From: Lentzea sp. NBRC 102530
GTDB lineage: Bacteria; Actinomycetota; Actinomycetes; Mycobacteriales; Pseudonocardiaceae
Reading direction: 5' to 3'
NCBI RefSeq assembly: GCF_030269365.1
Contig: NZ_BSTF01000022.1
Coordinates: 62,001-126,000 of the forward strand
Length of the DNA stretch: 64,000 bases
A program made the translations under genes and the position numbers. Of the stretch, positions 18,971 to 28,700 are shown piece after piece. The notes below the pieces were generated by a model. That model worked only from the letters and a program-made list of their open reading frames with translations, did no database searches and was not told the origin of the DNA. Each line of letters opens with the position of its first letter. Positions within the stretch are counted from its first letter, which is position 1.

Positions 18971-19004
18971 GAAACCGGGACGCCCCTGCCCGCGTCCCGG
19001 TTTC
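18971..19004. terminator. Bidirectional terminator hairpin
   Basis: GAAACCGGGACGC and GCGTCCCGGTTTC form a 13-bp perfect stem with an 8-nt loop between convergent genes. CACGGC/GCCGTG flanks it outside. Confidence 0.8.
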
Positions 19005-19021
19005 CCCGTCCCCAGCCGTGC

Positions 19022-19825
19022 TTACCGTGCGGCGCGCACGATCAGGTCAGCCACGGTGTCCGGGTGCGACACGGCCACCGAGTGCGACGCGTTCTTGACC
19101 TCGACCAGCTCACGCGCGTGGGCGCGCTCGGCCATCCACTTCGTCGCGGCGAGCGGGATGTTCTTGTCCTTGCCGGCCACCAGGAAGTACGACGGGATCG
19201 TCTTCCACGCGGGCTCACCGGCGGCCTCGTTCAGCGCGGTGTCGTTGATCGGCCGCTGGGTCGCCGCCGCGATCGTCGCGTCCTTGCGGGACACGTCGGC
19301 CGCGAACTGCTGCCAGTACTTGTCCTGCGCGATCACCAGATCGGTGGTGCCGTCACCGAGCGGGATCGGCCGCACCGCGTCCCCGAGGGTGCTGCCGGGG
19401 AACTTGTTGCTCAGCCCGAGGGCGCTCTCGCCCTTCTCCGGCGCGAACGCCGCGATGTAGACGAGCGACTTCACGTTCTTGTTGCCGGCCGCCGCGGCCG
19501 ACTGGACCATGCCGCCGTAGGAGTGCCCGGCGAGCACGATCGGGCCGTCGATCGAGGCCAGCACCTGCTTCAGGTAGTTCGCGTCACCGGAGACCGAACG
19601 CAGCGGGTTCGCCACCGCCACCACCGGGAAACCCTTGCGCTGCAAGCGGTCCACCACGCCGTTCCAGCTGGACGCGTCGGCGAACGCACCGTGCACCAGC
19701 ACGACCGTGGGCTTCTTGGCACCGTGCTTTTCGGCGGTCTCGTCGGCAGCGCCCGCGCTGGACGGGACAACGGCACCCAGCGCCAGCAGCGTTCCCAGGA
19801 CCGCGATCACCTTGCGAACTCGCAT
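19022..19825 (-). CDS. Secreted alpha/beta hydrolase
   Basis: 267 residues: a signal peptide (1 to about 27, ending SSAGAAD), then an alpha/beta-hydrolase fold. The oxyanion segment is HGAFADASSW, the nucleophile elbow GHSYGG, with a late Asp (GKDKN) and a His (NASHSVA). This resembles exported esterases of the EstC/salicylate-esterase-like group. ATG 19825 gives a proper signal peptide; the frame extends 42 nt further upstream. A MarR/OhrR regulator lies upstream in the same direction, with repeated sites between. Confidence 0.85.
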   Translation of the reverse strand: MRVRKVIAVLGTLLALGAVVPSSAGAADETAEKHGAKKPTVVLVHGAFADASSWNGVVDRLQRKGFPVVAVANPLRSVSGDANYLKQVLASIDGPIVLAGHSYGGMVQSAAAAGNKNVKSLVYIAAFAPEKGESALGLSNKFPGSTLGDAVRPIPLGDGTTDLVIAQDKYWQQFAADVSRKDATIAAATQRPINDTALNEAAGEPAWKTIPSYFLVAGKDKNIPLAATKWMAERAHARELVEVKNASHSVAVSHPDTVADLIVRAAR

Positions 19826-19881
19826 TGCTCTCTCACTCTCTCGTCGGGCACCTTGAAGGTGTCGCATCGCGCTCGATTAGG

Positions 19882-19927
19882 TCGTGCACGATGTAAGTTA
19901 CCCGACGAGTTACCTCGTGCGCGATGT
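19882..19927. promoter_or_regulatory. Repeated operator-like sites between MarR and hydrolase genes
   Basis: TCGTGCRCGATGT occurs directly repeated at 19882-19894 and 19915-19927, spaced 33 bp (three helical turns). Between them AGTTACC also occurs twice. These are likely binding sites controlling the hydrolase promoter, plausibly for the adjacent MarR protein. Confidence 0.5.
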
Positions 19928-20005
19928 GTTTCAGCTCACCGGTGGGTGAAGGCCCGCAGAACGACGCTCAGAACGCAGACCCGTTGTCCGGCAACGACGG
20001 TGCGC

Positions 20006-20458
20006 CTAGCGTTCGGCGCCGTGCTTCACGCGGTGCAGCGCCTTGCGCAGGACGGTGATCTCCTCGCTGGTCATGCCGAGGGCCTTGCCGAGCTGGTTGG
20101 TCATCTCGGCGCCGATCCACTGCAGGTCGCGGCCCTTGTCCGTGAGCTGCACGAGCACCGAGCGCTCGTCCTCGGGGTGCGTGACGCGCACCAGCAGGCC
20201 GCTCTTCTCCAGCCTCTTGATGAGCGGCGAGAGCGTGCTGTACTCCAGGTCGAGCTCCTTGACGAGCTCCCTGATCGGCCGCGAGTCCCGCTCCCACAGC
20301 AGCAGCATCACCAGGAACTGCGGATAGGTGATGCCCGCCTTGTCGAGGATCGGGCGGTAGAAGCCGGTGACCGCTCGCGACGTCGTGTAGAGGTCGAAGC
20401 AGAGCAGGTCGGAGACCGTGGGGGTCACCGCGGACGACGCGTCGGGAGTGGTGCTCAC
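20006..20458 (-). CDS. MarR-family regulator, OhrR-like
   Basis: 150 residues with a winged helix-turn-helix (about 50-115; RELVKELDLEYSTLSPLIKRLEKSGLL and the wing DERS). The N-terminal LLCFDLYTTSRAV matches the OhrR segment whose Cys (about residue 20) is the peroxide sensor. So it may respond to organic peroxides or other electrophiles. No ohr gene is nearby; the downstream secreted hydrolase is the likely target. Confidence 0.85.
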   Translation of the reverse strand: MSTTPDASSAVTPTVSDLLCFDLYTTSRAVTGFYRPILDKAGITYPQFLVMLLLWERDSRPIRELVKELDLEYSTLSPLIKRLEKSGLLVRVTHPEDERSVLVQLTDKGRDLQWIGAEMTNQLGKALGMTSEEITVLRKALHRVKHGAER

Positions 20459-20472
20459 GTCAACCAGATTAC

Positions 20473-20504
20473 TCGCGGTAGCGCCGAACTCGGTGCTACC
20501 GCGA
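20473..20504 (-). terminator. Second hairpin after recX
   Basis: TCGCGGTAGC and GCTACCGCGA form a perfect 10-bp stem, continued inside by CCGA/TCGG. It is the second of two tandem hairpins ending the recA-recX transcript. Confidence 0.7.
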
Positions 20505-20510
20505 ACGCCG

Positions 20511-20536
20511 CCGCTCAGACGTTCCCGACTGAGCGG
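20511..20536 (-). terminator. First hairpin after recX
   Basis: CCGCTCAG and CTGAGCGG form a perfect 8-bp stem with a 10-nt loop, directly adjoining the recX stop codon. Confidence 0.65.
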
Positions 20537-21043
20537 CTACCACGGCTCGTCGAGCGCCGACGCCTCGTCGCCCGCGTCGCGCAGCTCGTCGCGGACCACG
20601 CGGTAGGCCAGGCCTTCCGCATAACCCTTGCGCGCCAACGCTCCTACGAGGCGGCGGATCTTCGTCGTCTCGTCCACGCCGGACAGGGTGCGCAGGCGTT
20701 TGCGGACCAACTCGCGGGCGCGTTCTTCCTCCGCCTCGCTGTCGACCGCGGCGACGGCCTCGGCCACCACCTCGTCCGCCACGCCCTTGCGGCGCAGTTC
20801 CATGGCCAGGGCGCGGCGGCCCAGGCCGTTGTACGTGTGCCGGGACCGCACCCACATCTCGGCGAACTGCGCGTCGTCGATCAGGCCGGCGCGGTCGAAC
20901 TTGCCGAGCACGACCTCGGCGGCACCGGCGCTGATTCCCTTGCGCAGCAGGGCGTCGTGCAGCTCCTGCCGGGAGCGGGCCCTGGCGGTGAGCAGCGCGT
21001 AGCAGATGTCCCGCGCCTTGCGCTGCTCCTCAGCCTCGTCCAA
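20537..21043 (-). CDS. recX: RecX, regulator of RecA
   Basis: 168 residues of the RecX three-helix-repeat family (RARSRQELHDALLRKG near 22-37; GLGRRALAMELRRKG near 73-87). RecX binds RecA filaments and limits recombination and SOS activity. The gene begins 13 bp after the recA stop with TTG 21043, the only possible start before an in-frame stop; AGAGG precedes it. It is co-transcribed with recA and thus SOS-inducible. Confidence 0.93.
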   Translation of the reverse strand: MDEAEEQRKARDICYALLTARARSRQELHDALLRKGISAGAAEVVLGKFDRAGLIDDAQFAEMWVRSRHTYNGLGRRALAMELRRKGVADEVVAEAVAAVDSEAEEERARELVRKRLRTLSGVDETTKIRRLVGALARKGYAEGLAYRVVRDELRDAGDEASALDEPW

Positions 21044-21056
21044 ACCCCACTACCTC

Positions 21057-22103
21057 TTAGAACTCGACCGGCGCGGCGGGGGCCGCCTCTTCGGCGTCGA
21101 GGGTGGCGCCGATGCCGAGCTTGTCCTTGATGCGCTTCTCGACCTCGTTGGCGATGTCCGGGTTGTCCAGCAGGAACTTGCGGGCGTTCTCCTTGCCCTG
21201 GCCCAGCTGGTCGCCCTCGTAGGTGTACCAGGCACCGGACTTGCGCAGGATGCCCTGGTCGACGCCCATGTCGATGAGCGAGCCCTCGCGGGAGACGCCC
21301 TTGCCGTAGAGGATGTCGAACTCGGCCTGCTTGAACGGCGGCGCGACCTTGTTCTTCACGACCTTGACCCTGGTGCGGTTGCCGACGGGCTCGCCGCCGT
21401 CCTTCAGGGTCTCGATGCGGCGCACGTCCAGACGCACGGAGGCGTAGAACTTCAGCGCCTTACCACCGGTCGTGGTCTCCGGGGAGCCGAACATCACGCC
21501 GATCTTCTCACGCAGCTGGTTGATGAAGATCGCGGTCGTGTTGGACGCGCTGAGCGCACCCGTGATCTTGCGCAGCGCCTGGCTCATCAGGCGGGCCTGC
21601 AGACCGACGTGGTTGTCACCCATCTCGCCCTCGATCTCGGCGCGCGGCACGAGGGCGGCGACCGAGTCGATGACCAGGATGTCGAGCGCGCCGGAGCGGA
21701 CCAGCATGTCCGCGATCTCGAGCGCCTGCTCACCGGTGTCGGGCTGGGAGACCAGCAGTGCGTCGGTGTCGACGCCCAGCCGCTTCGCGTACTCCGGGTC
21801 GAGGGCGTGCTCCGCGTCGATGAACGCGGCGATGCCGCCGGCCTTCTGGGCGTTCGCGACGGCGTGCAGGGCGACGGTGGTCTTACCGGAGGACTCAGGA
21901 CCGTAGATCTCGACGACGCGACCCTTCGGCAGACCGCCGATGCCGAGCGCCACGTCCAGCGCGATCGCGCCGGTCGGGATCACCTCGATCGGGGCCCGGC
22001 CCTCCTCGCCGAGGCGCATCACGGAGCCCTTGCCGAACTGCTTGTCGATCTGCGCCAGGGCCAGCTCGAGCGCTTTGTCCCGGTCGGGTGCTGCGGGTGC
22101 CAT
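21057..22103 (-). CDS. recA: RecA recombinase
   Basis: 348 residues, complete and intein-free. It performs strand exchange and triggers LexA self-cleavage. Seen: Walker A GPESSGKT near residue 67, the LVIDSVAAL Walker B, L2-loop GSPETTTGG, and the acidic C terminus. ATG 22103 follows AAGGTGG. A LexA box lies about 106 bp upstream. recX follows. Confidence 0.99.
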   Translation of the reverse strand: MAPAAPDRDKALELALAQIDKQFGKGSVMRLGEEGRAPIEVIPTGAIALDVALGIGGLPKGRVVEIYGPESSGKTTVALHAVANAQKAGGIAAFIDAEHALDPEYAKRLGVDTDALLVSQPDTGEQALEIADMLVRSGALDILVIDSVAALVPRAEIEGEMGDNHVGLQARLMSQALRKITGALSASNTTAIFINQLREKIGVMFGSPETTTGGKALKFYASVRLDVRRIETLKDGGEPVGNRTRVKVVKNKVAPPFKQAEFDILYGKGVSREGSLIDMGVDQGILRKSGAWYTYEGDQLGQGKENARKFLLDNPDIANEVEKRIKDKLGIGATLDAEEAAPAAPVEF

Positions 22104-22208
22104 CTTGGGTCCACCTTTTGTCGTCTGCCGTTGCTTCGTCATGTTGGACCTGACGCTACTGGCGGGGTCTGACAATTCTGCGAAGCCGGGGGTCGCGGCC
22201 ACTGTAGC

Positions 22209-22222
22209 CGAACACGTGTTCG
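22209..22222. promoter_or_regulatory. LexA (SOS) box of recA
   Basis: CGAACACGTGTTCG is a perfect palindrome and matches the actinobacterial LexA consensus CGAAC-N4-GTTCG. It sits between DUF3046 and recA. Confidence 0.9.
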
Positions 22223-22250
22223 AGCACACGTGACACTCCGAACCGGCTGC

Positions 22251-22445
22251 TCAACGACGATTTTCAGGAACTTCGAACGCGTTGCAGACCGCGATCCAGA
22301 CCTCTTTCGCGCCGATCCCGGCCTCCAGTGCCTGGTCCGCGGTGCGGCCGCCGAGCGACGACAGGACGTGGTCGTGGGCGATCATCTCGGCCCTGACCTG
22401 GCCGAACTCCCCCGCCATGAGTTTGCGGAACATGGTGATGCGCAC
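22251..22445 (-). CDS. DUF3046 protein
   Basis: A 64-residue protein of the DUF3046 family (MRITMFRKLMAGEFG; HVLSSLGGRTADQALEAG), small and helical. It is habitually found just upstream of recA in actinobacteria. No function is established. It is transcribed in the same direction as recA and its stop lies about 28 bp before the LexA box. Confidence 0.88.
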   Translation of the reverse strand: MRITMFRKLMAGEFGQVRAEMIAHDHVLSSLGGRTADQALEAGIGAKEVWIAVCNAFEVPENRR

Positions 22446-22454
22446 CGGGAGACC

Positions 22455-23711
22455 CTAACGAACGGGCCTGCGCAGTGAGGTCAGCAGGCACACGACGAGC
22501 AACGGCAGCGCGGTGAACCCGACGATCAGCCCGAGCGCCGCGTACGACCACGCCGTCACGACGACGCCGGACACCGCTCCCCCGATGGCGCCACCGACGT
22601 TCATCACCAGATCGGACAGACCCTGCGCCGCGGGCCGGTCGTCCACCGGCACGGACTCGGTCAGCAGCGCCGAGCCCGCCACCAGCCCGGCCGACCAGCC
22701 GAACCCGAGCAGCGCGAGTCCCGCGGCGAGCTGCGGCGCGTCGTGCGAGGGCGCCATCCCGGCGACCCCGGAGGCCGCCACCACCAGCGACGCGCCGATC
22801 GCGAGCACCGGCACGCGCCCGATCTTGTCCGCCATCCACCCGAACAACGGGCTGGCGGCGTACATCGCGGCGACGTGCAGGCTGATCACGACGCCGACGA
22901 CGCGCAACGACGACCCGGCGTGGTTCATGTGCACCGGTGTCATCGACATCAGCCCGACCATCGCGGTGTGGCACAACATCACACCAACGAGTGCGAGCCG
23001 GGCCATGGGACCGAGTGATCCCCAGATCTTCAGGCCACCGGGAGTGGCGCTCGATCCCCCTGCGCAGTGGGCGGATTCAACCGGTCGTGTGCTCTTCACG
23101 ACGACCAGCGGGTCCGGCCGCAGTCCGAACTGGATCACCAGCACGGCGGCGCCGAGCACGACGGCCGCGAGCAGGAACGGGCCCACGCCCGCCGGCAGGC
23201 CGAGGGCGCCGGCCGCGCGTCCGGCGGGGTCGGCGAGGTTCGGGCCGATGACCGCGCCGATCATGGCCGCCCACACGACGCGGGAGAGTTCGCGGGCGCG
23301 GCGGTGCGGGTGCGCGAGGTCCGTCGCGGCGTAGCGGGCCGCGTAGTTCGCGCTGGACGCCCCGCCGAACAGGAGCAGGCCGACCAGCAGCACCTGCCAC
23401 AGTCCGAGGCCCACGGCGACGGCGGCGATCACCGCGCCGAGCCCGCCCATGCCGTAGCCGAGGACGAGCGCGGGACGACGCCCGCCGCGTTGCGCGAGCC
23501 GGGCGCCGGGCAGGGCCAGCAACGCCGCTCCGGCCACGGCCGCCGTCTGCGCGAGGCCGCCGACGGCCTCGGACCCGGAGAGCGAGGCGGCGATCAGCGT
23601 GCTGAACGCGAGGCCGATCGTCACCGCCGCCGACCCCAGGACCTGGGTGCCGGTCAGCACGCGGACGACCTTGCGCTGCACGCGTTCGACCTGCGGCGCG
23701 ACGGTCACCAT
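22455..23711 (-). CDS. MFS transporter
   Basis: 418 residues with about 12 membrane segments in two halves and a Pro/His-poor central loop near 190-225. The half-duplicated MFS motif is visible as GWMADKIGRVP near residue 270. ATG 23711 or in-frame GTG 23717 could start it; no strong ribosome binding site is present. The substrate is unknown. It is convergent with nothing and follows the Hsp70 gene by 53 bp, possibly in one operon. Confidence 0.8.
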   Translation of the reverse strand: MVTVAPQVERVQRKVVRVLTGTQVLGSAAVTIGLAFSTLIAASLSGSEAVGGLAQTAAVAGAALLALPGARLAQRGGRRPALVLGYGMGGLGAVIAAVAVGLGLWQVLLVGLLLFGGASSANYAARYAATDLAHPHRRARELSRVVWAAMIGAVIGPNLADPAGRAAGALGLPAGVGPFLLAAVVLGAAVLVIQFGLRPDPLVVVKSTRPVESAHCAGGSSATPGGLKIWGSLGPMARLALVGVMLCHTAMVGLMSMTPVHMNHAGSSLRVVGVVISLHVAAMYAASPLFGWMADKIGRVPVLAIGASLVVAASGVAGMAPSHDAPQLAAGLALLGFGWSAGLVAGSALLTESVPVDDRPAAQGLSDLVMNVGGAIGGAVSGVVVTAWSYAALGLIVGFTALPLLVVCLLTSLRRPVR

Positions 23712-23764
23712 GATCACGATCGTGGCACGGCCGGACCTCGCTGCGACAGGTCCATCGGGGGCGG

Positions 23765-25612
23765 TTACTCGCCCGGTTGCACCGACTTCTCGAAGAAATC
23801 GGCCATTTCGTCCGGCTTGAGCTCGTCGGCGTTCTCCTCGGCGTTCTTGGTGAGGATGCCGAACATGGGGCGGTCCTTGGCCCGGAACACGAGCACGCCG
23901 GTGCCGCTGGAGGTGGCCGCGCGGTAGTCGCCCTGCAGGCCGTTGCCGGTCCAGTCGGCCTCGACGCGGTCGGTCTGGAACGACTTGGTGATGGCGTCGG
24001 CGTTGTTCTCCGCGCCCGTGACGCTGTCGGTGAGGATGTACTGCACCGCGTAGCCGTCGCGGATCGTGCAGCTCACGACGGTGCCCTTGATCTCCTCCAT
24101 GCCGGTGATCTGCGCGGAGTCGGCCTTCTCGCACCCGCCGCCGTCGGGCACGTGGCCCGCGAGCTGGCGCAGGCACTTCGTGAAGCCCTGCTCGTCCTGC
24201 GAGACGTCGTCCTTGCACTCGTCGGCGCTCGGCAGGTTCGGGCCGGACAGCGCGACGGTCGCGCCGATGATCGCCGCGACCGCGACGACGGCCGCGCCGA
24301 CGCCGATGAAGACCTTCTTGGTGTTCTTCTTGGGCGCCTGCTGCTGCGGGAAGTTCGCGGGGTAGCTGCCGCTGACGTTCGGGTTCGGGTACGGGCTGGT
24401 GAGCTGGTAGGTGCCGCTCGCCGAGTACGCGCCGCTCGGGTAGGACCCGCTCGGATACGAGCCGCTGACCACCGGGTTCGGGCCGCTGACGTTCGGGTTC
24501 ACCGGGTGCGGCCCGGTCACGGCGGGGCTGACCGGCGCGGTCACGACCGTGGGCGGTTCGACGAACTTGGGCTTGTCGTCCTCGGTCTTGAGCGTGATCA
24601 TCTCGCGGTCCACGACCTGCGCGCCGGACGCGACGATCGTCTCCGGGTGGTCGGGGTTGGTCGGGACGATGCCGACCTTCTCCGCGATCATCTGCGCGAC
24701 CAGCGGCATCCGGCAGGAGCCGCCGACGAGGTAGACGTGCTCGGGCGTGACCCCGGCCCTGCGGACCGCGGAGATCAGGACCTCGGTGGTGCGGATCAGG
24801 CTCGACCTGACCAGCCCCTCCAGCTCGGCGCGGGTGATGACGACCTTCTCGAACGGCTCCGGCATCAGGACCTCGACCTGGGGCAGCTCGGAGAGGTCCT
24901 CCTTCGCCAGGCGCAGTTCCTCGCGCAGGCCCAGGCGCGCGCGGTGGTCGTCGATCGTGGTGGGGCGCAGCAGCCGCTGCCAGCCGGCCGGGTCCTTGTG
25001 CGACACCATGCGGCCGATGTGCTCGAGCAGCGCCTGGTCGATGTCGAGACCGCCGACGTCGCTGAGGCTGCCGTCGGCGAGGATGCGGTGCTGGGCGTCG
25101 AGCACGGAGACGTCGAACGTGTCGGCGCCGAAGTCGTAGACGGCGAGCGGGCGGCCGCCGCCGAGCGAGGCCACCGCGATGGCCTCGGGCACCGGCACGA
25201 GCTCGCCGGTCATGCCCGCGAGGCGCGCGGAGGACAGCAGCCTGTTGCGCCTGCTCGGCCCCCACTCGGCCGGGTGCGTCAGGCGGATCTCGTCGAGGTG
25301 CTCGCCCTTCAGCAGCGCCGTCACGGCCTCCATCACGCGTGCGTAGATGGCCGCGAGCGCGTCGTTGACCGGCAGGTTCTGCTCGCCGAGCTTGATCGTC
25401 GCCTTGTCGATGTGGCGCTTGGGGTTGGCCTCGTAGCGCGACGGGTCCTCGCGGGAGCGCCGCTCCGCCTCTCTGCCGACGCGCAGGGAGCCGTCCTCGT
25501 CGAGGTAGACGGACGAGGGCATCGTCGGCCCCCCGTCCACATCCACGACTCCGTGGTCGGACAGCACCGCAACCGTGTTGGCGGTGCCCAGGTCGACGGA
25601 CAGGACGCGCAC
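23765..25612 (-). CDS. Membrane-anchored Hsp70-family protein with extracytoplasmic domain
   Basis: 615 residues. An actin-like ATPase domain (about 1-350) shows DLGTANT, VYDFGADTFDVSV and YLVGGSCRMP. A Pro/Ser/Tyr/Asn-rich linker (about 375-450) contains the repeat SGSYPSGSYPSG. A membrane helix (about 458-480) and an external Cys-containing domain follow. The canonical DnaK substrate-binding domain is missing. Such proteins may sense or signal across the membrane; the role here is unknown. GTG 25612 follows GAGGGGAG. It is divergent from lhr. Confidence 0.82.
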   Translation of the reverse strand: MRVLSVDLGTANTVAVLSDHGVVDVDGGPTMPSSVYLDEDGSLRVGREAERRSREDPSRYEANPKRHIDKATIKLGEQNLPVNDALAAIYARVMEAVTALLKGEHLDEIRLTHPAEWGPSRRNRLLSSARLAGMTGELVPVPEAIAVASLGGGRPLAVYDFGADTFDVSVLDAQHRILADGSLSDVGGLDIDQALLEHIGRMVSHKDPAGWQRLLRPTTIDDHRARLGLREELRLAKEDLSELPQVEVLMPEPFEKVVITRAELEGLVRSSLIRTTEVLISAVRRAGVTPEHVYLVGGSCRMPLVAQMIAEKVGIVPTNPDHPETIVASGAQVVDREMITLKTEDDKPKFVEPPTVVTAPVSPAVTGPHPVNPNVSGPNPVVSGSYPSGSYPSGAYSASGTYQLTSPYPNPNVSGSYPANFPQQQAPKKNTKKVFIGVGAAVVAVAAIIGATVALSGPNLPSADECKDDVSQDEQGFTKCLRQLAGHVPDGGGCEKADSAQITGMEEIKGTVVSCTIRDGYAVQYILTDSVTGAENNADAITKSFQTDRVEADWTGNGLQGDYRAATSSGTGVLVFRAKDRPMFGILTKNAEENADELKPDEMADFFEKSVQPGE

Positions 25613-25709
25613 CGTGCTCCCCTCGCAGGACGTACGGGGTGATCGTGCCACAGCGGCCTCTGCCGGGTGCTCGGACCTGCGTAATCAGAAATTGTCGGAC
25701 CCCGGCGTC

Positions 25710-28700
25710 ATGATGGTCGCCATGGACGTGATGGAGGCATTCTCACCGGCGACCAGGCAGTGGTTCGCCGGGGCCTTCGCCGCGCCCACCCAGGCGCAGA
25801 CGGGGGCATGGGCGGCCGCGGCGGCGGGCGAGCACGCGCTGGTCATCGCCCCGACGGGCTCGGGCAAGACGCTGGCGGCGTTCCTGTGGGCGCTCGACCG
25901 GCTGGCGTCGTCGCCTCCCGTCGCGGAGCCGAAACGCCGGTGCCGGGTGCTGTACGTGTCGCCGTTGAAGGCGCTGGCGGTGGACGTCGAACGCAACCTG
26001 CGCGCGCCGCTCACCGGGATCCGGCAGGCCTCGCAGCGGCTGGGGCTCGCGGAGCCGTCGATCACGGTCGGCATGCGCACGGGTGACACGTCGCCGGAGG
26101 AGCGCCGGGCGTTCGGGCGCACCCCGCCCGACGTGCTGGTGACGACGCCGGAGTCGTTGTTCCTGCTGCTCACGTCGTCGGCGCGGGAGTCGCTGCGCGG
26201 CGTGGAGACGGTGATCGTCGACGAGGTGCACGCGGTGGCGGGCACCAAGCGCGGCGCGCACATGGCGTTGTCACTCGAACGGCTGGACGCGTTGCTGGAG
26301 CGGCCGGCGCAGCGGATCGGGTTGTCCGCGACGGTGCGGCCGGTCGAGGAGATCAGCACGTTCCTGTCCGGCGGGCGGCCGATCACGGTCGTGCAGCCGA
26401 AGACGCCGAAGACCATCCAGGTCGAGGTGGAGGTGCCGGTCGAGGACATGACGCTGCTCGGCCAGCCGACGGGCGAGGTGTCGGGGTCGGCCGCCGGCGC
26501 CGAGCAACGCACCTCCATCTGGCCGTCGGTCGAGGCGCGGGTGCTGGAACTGGTGCGGGCCCACCGGTCGACGATCGTGTTCGCGAACTCGCGGCGGCTC
26601 GCGGAACGGCTGACCGCGCGCCTGAACGAACTCGCCGAGGAGGCCGCGGAGCTCGAGTCCTTCCCGGCGGAGGCGATCGGGCAGTCGGGCATGACGGTGC
26701 AGAAGACGGCGTCCGTCGCCCGCGCGCACCACGGGTCCATGTCGCGTGAGCAGCGCACGGCCGTGGAAGAGGACCTGAAGTCGGGCCGGTTGCCGTGCGT
26801 GGTGGCCACGTCGTCGCTGGAGCTCGGCATCGACATGGGTGCGGTCGACCTGGTGGTGCAGGTCGAGGCGCCGCCGTCGGTCGCCTCCGGCCTGCAGCGC
26901 GTCGGCCGGGCCGGGCACCAGGTGGGCGCGGTGTCGCGGGGCGTGATGTTCCCGAAGTTCCGCGGCGACCTGGTGTCGTGCGCGGTGGTGGCGGAACGGA
27001 TGCGCGACGGCGCGATCGAGGCCGTGAAGTTCCCGCGCAACCCGCTCGACGTGCTGGCGCAGCACGTCGTCGCCATGGTGGCGATGGAGTCGTGGCTCGT
27101 CTCCGACCTGACGGCGCTGGTGCGGCGGGCGGCGCCGTTCGCCGGGCTGCCGGACTCGGCGATGGACGCGGTGCTCGACATGCTGTCGGGCCGCTACCCG
27201 TCCGAGGAGTTCGGCGAACTGAGGCCGCGGATCACCTGGGACCGGGTGAACTCCGAACTGCGCGGCCGGCCGGGCTCGCAGCGGCTGGCGGTCACCTCCG
27301 GCGGCACGATCCCCGACCGGGGGCTGTTCGCGGTCATGACCCCGGCCTCGGAGAACGGCCCCGGCTCGCGCGTCGGCGAGCTCGACGAGGAGATGGTCTA
27401 CGAGTCCCGCGTCGGCGACACGTTCCTGCTGGGCACGTCGTCGTGGCGGGTCGAGGACATCACGCACGACCGGGTGATCGTGGTGCCCGCGCCGGGGCAG
27501 CCCGCGCGGATGCCGTTCTGGAAGGGCGACGCGCCGGGCCGTCCGCTGGAACTCGGCCGGGCGATGGGGAAGTTCCTGCGCGAAGTGTCCACGATGGAGG
27601 ACGCGGCGGCCCGGGAACGGGCCGCGTCGGCCGGTCTGGACGAGTGGGCGACGGACAACCTGCTCGCGTACCTGGGCGAGCAGCGGGAGGCGACCCGGCA
27701 CGTCCCGAACGACAGAGTCGTTCTGGTGGAACGGTTCCGCGACGAACTGGGCGACTGGCGGCTCGTCGTGCACTCGCCGTTCGGTGCTCAGGTGAACGCG
27801 CCGTGGGCGTTGGCGATCGCGGCCCGGCTGCGGGAGAAGCGCGGCGTCGAGGTGCAGGCGGCGCACTCCGACGACGGCATCGTGCTGCGGCTGCCGGACG
27901 CTTTGGACTACGAGGGCGCGGAGGTGACGGCGAGCGCCGAGGACGTGCTGCTCGACCCGGACGAGGTCGAGCAGATCGTGGTCGCGGAGGTGGGCGGCTC
28001 GGCGTTGTTCGCGGCCCGGTTCCGCGAGTGCGCGGCCCGGTCGTTGCTGCTGCCCCGCCGCGATCCGCGCCGCCGCACGCCGTTGTGGCAGCAGCGGCAG
28101 CGGTCGGCGCAGCTGCTGTCGGTCGCCTCGAAGTACGAGCGCTTCCCGGTGGTGCTGGAGGCGATGCGCGAGTGCCTGCAGGACGTCTACGACGTGCCGG
28201 GCCTGCGCGAGCTGATGTCGGACGTCCGCGCGCGGCGGGTGCGGGTGGTCGAGGTGGAGACGCAGTCGCCGTCGCCGTTCGCCCGCAGCCTGCTCTTCGG
28301 GTACGTCGGCATGTTCCTCTACGAACTCGACGCGCCGCTGGCCGAACGGCGCGCGGCGGCGTTGTCGCTCGACTCGACGCTGCTCGCGGAACTCCTGGGC
28401 TCCGAGGCGATCCGCGAACTGCTCGACCCGGACGTGGTGACCGAGGTCGAACGCGCGTTGCAGCGGCTGAGCGAGGACAGGCGCCCCCGGCACGCCGAGG
28501 ACACCGCGGACCTGTTGCGGTTCCTGGGAGATCTCTCCGACGCCGAGGCGCTGGAGCGGGGTGTGCCCCGCGAGTGGCTCGACGAACTGCTGGCGCAACG
28601 CCGGGCGATCCGGGTCCGCATCGCGGGCGAGGAGCGCACGATCGCGATCGAGGACGCGGGCCGGGTCCGCGACGCTCTGGGCGTGGCCCTGCCGGTGGGC

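Noticed and set aside
23712..25265. Upstream extension of the MFS frame into the Hsp70 gene
   Set aside because: Translation there is Arg/Gly-rich shadow of the Hsp70 gene; the MFS protein begins at 23711.
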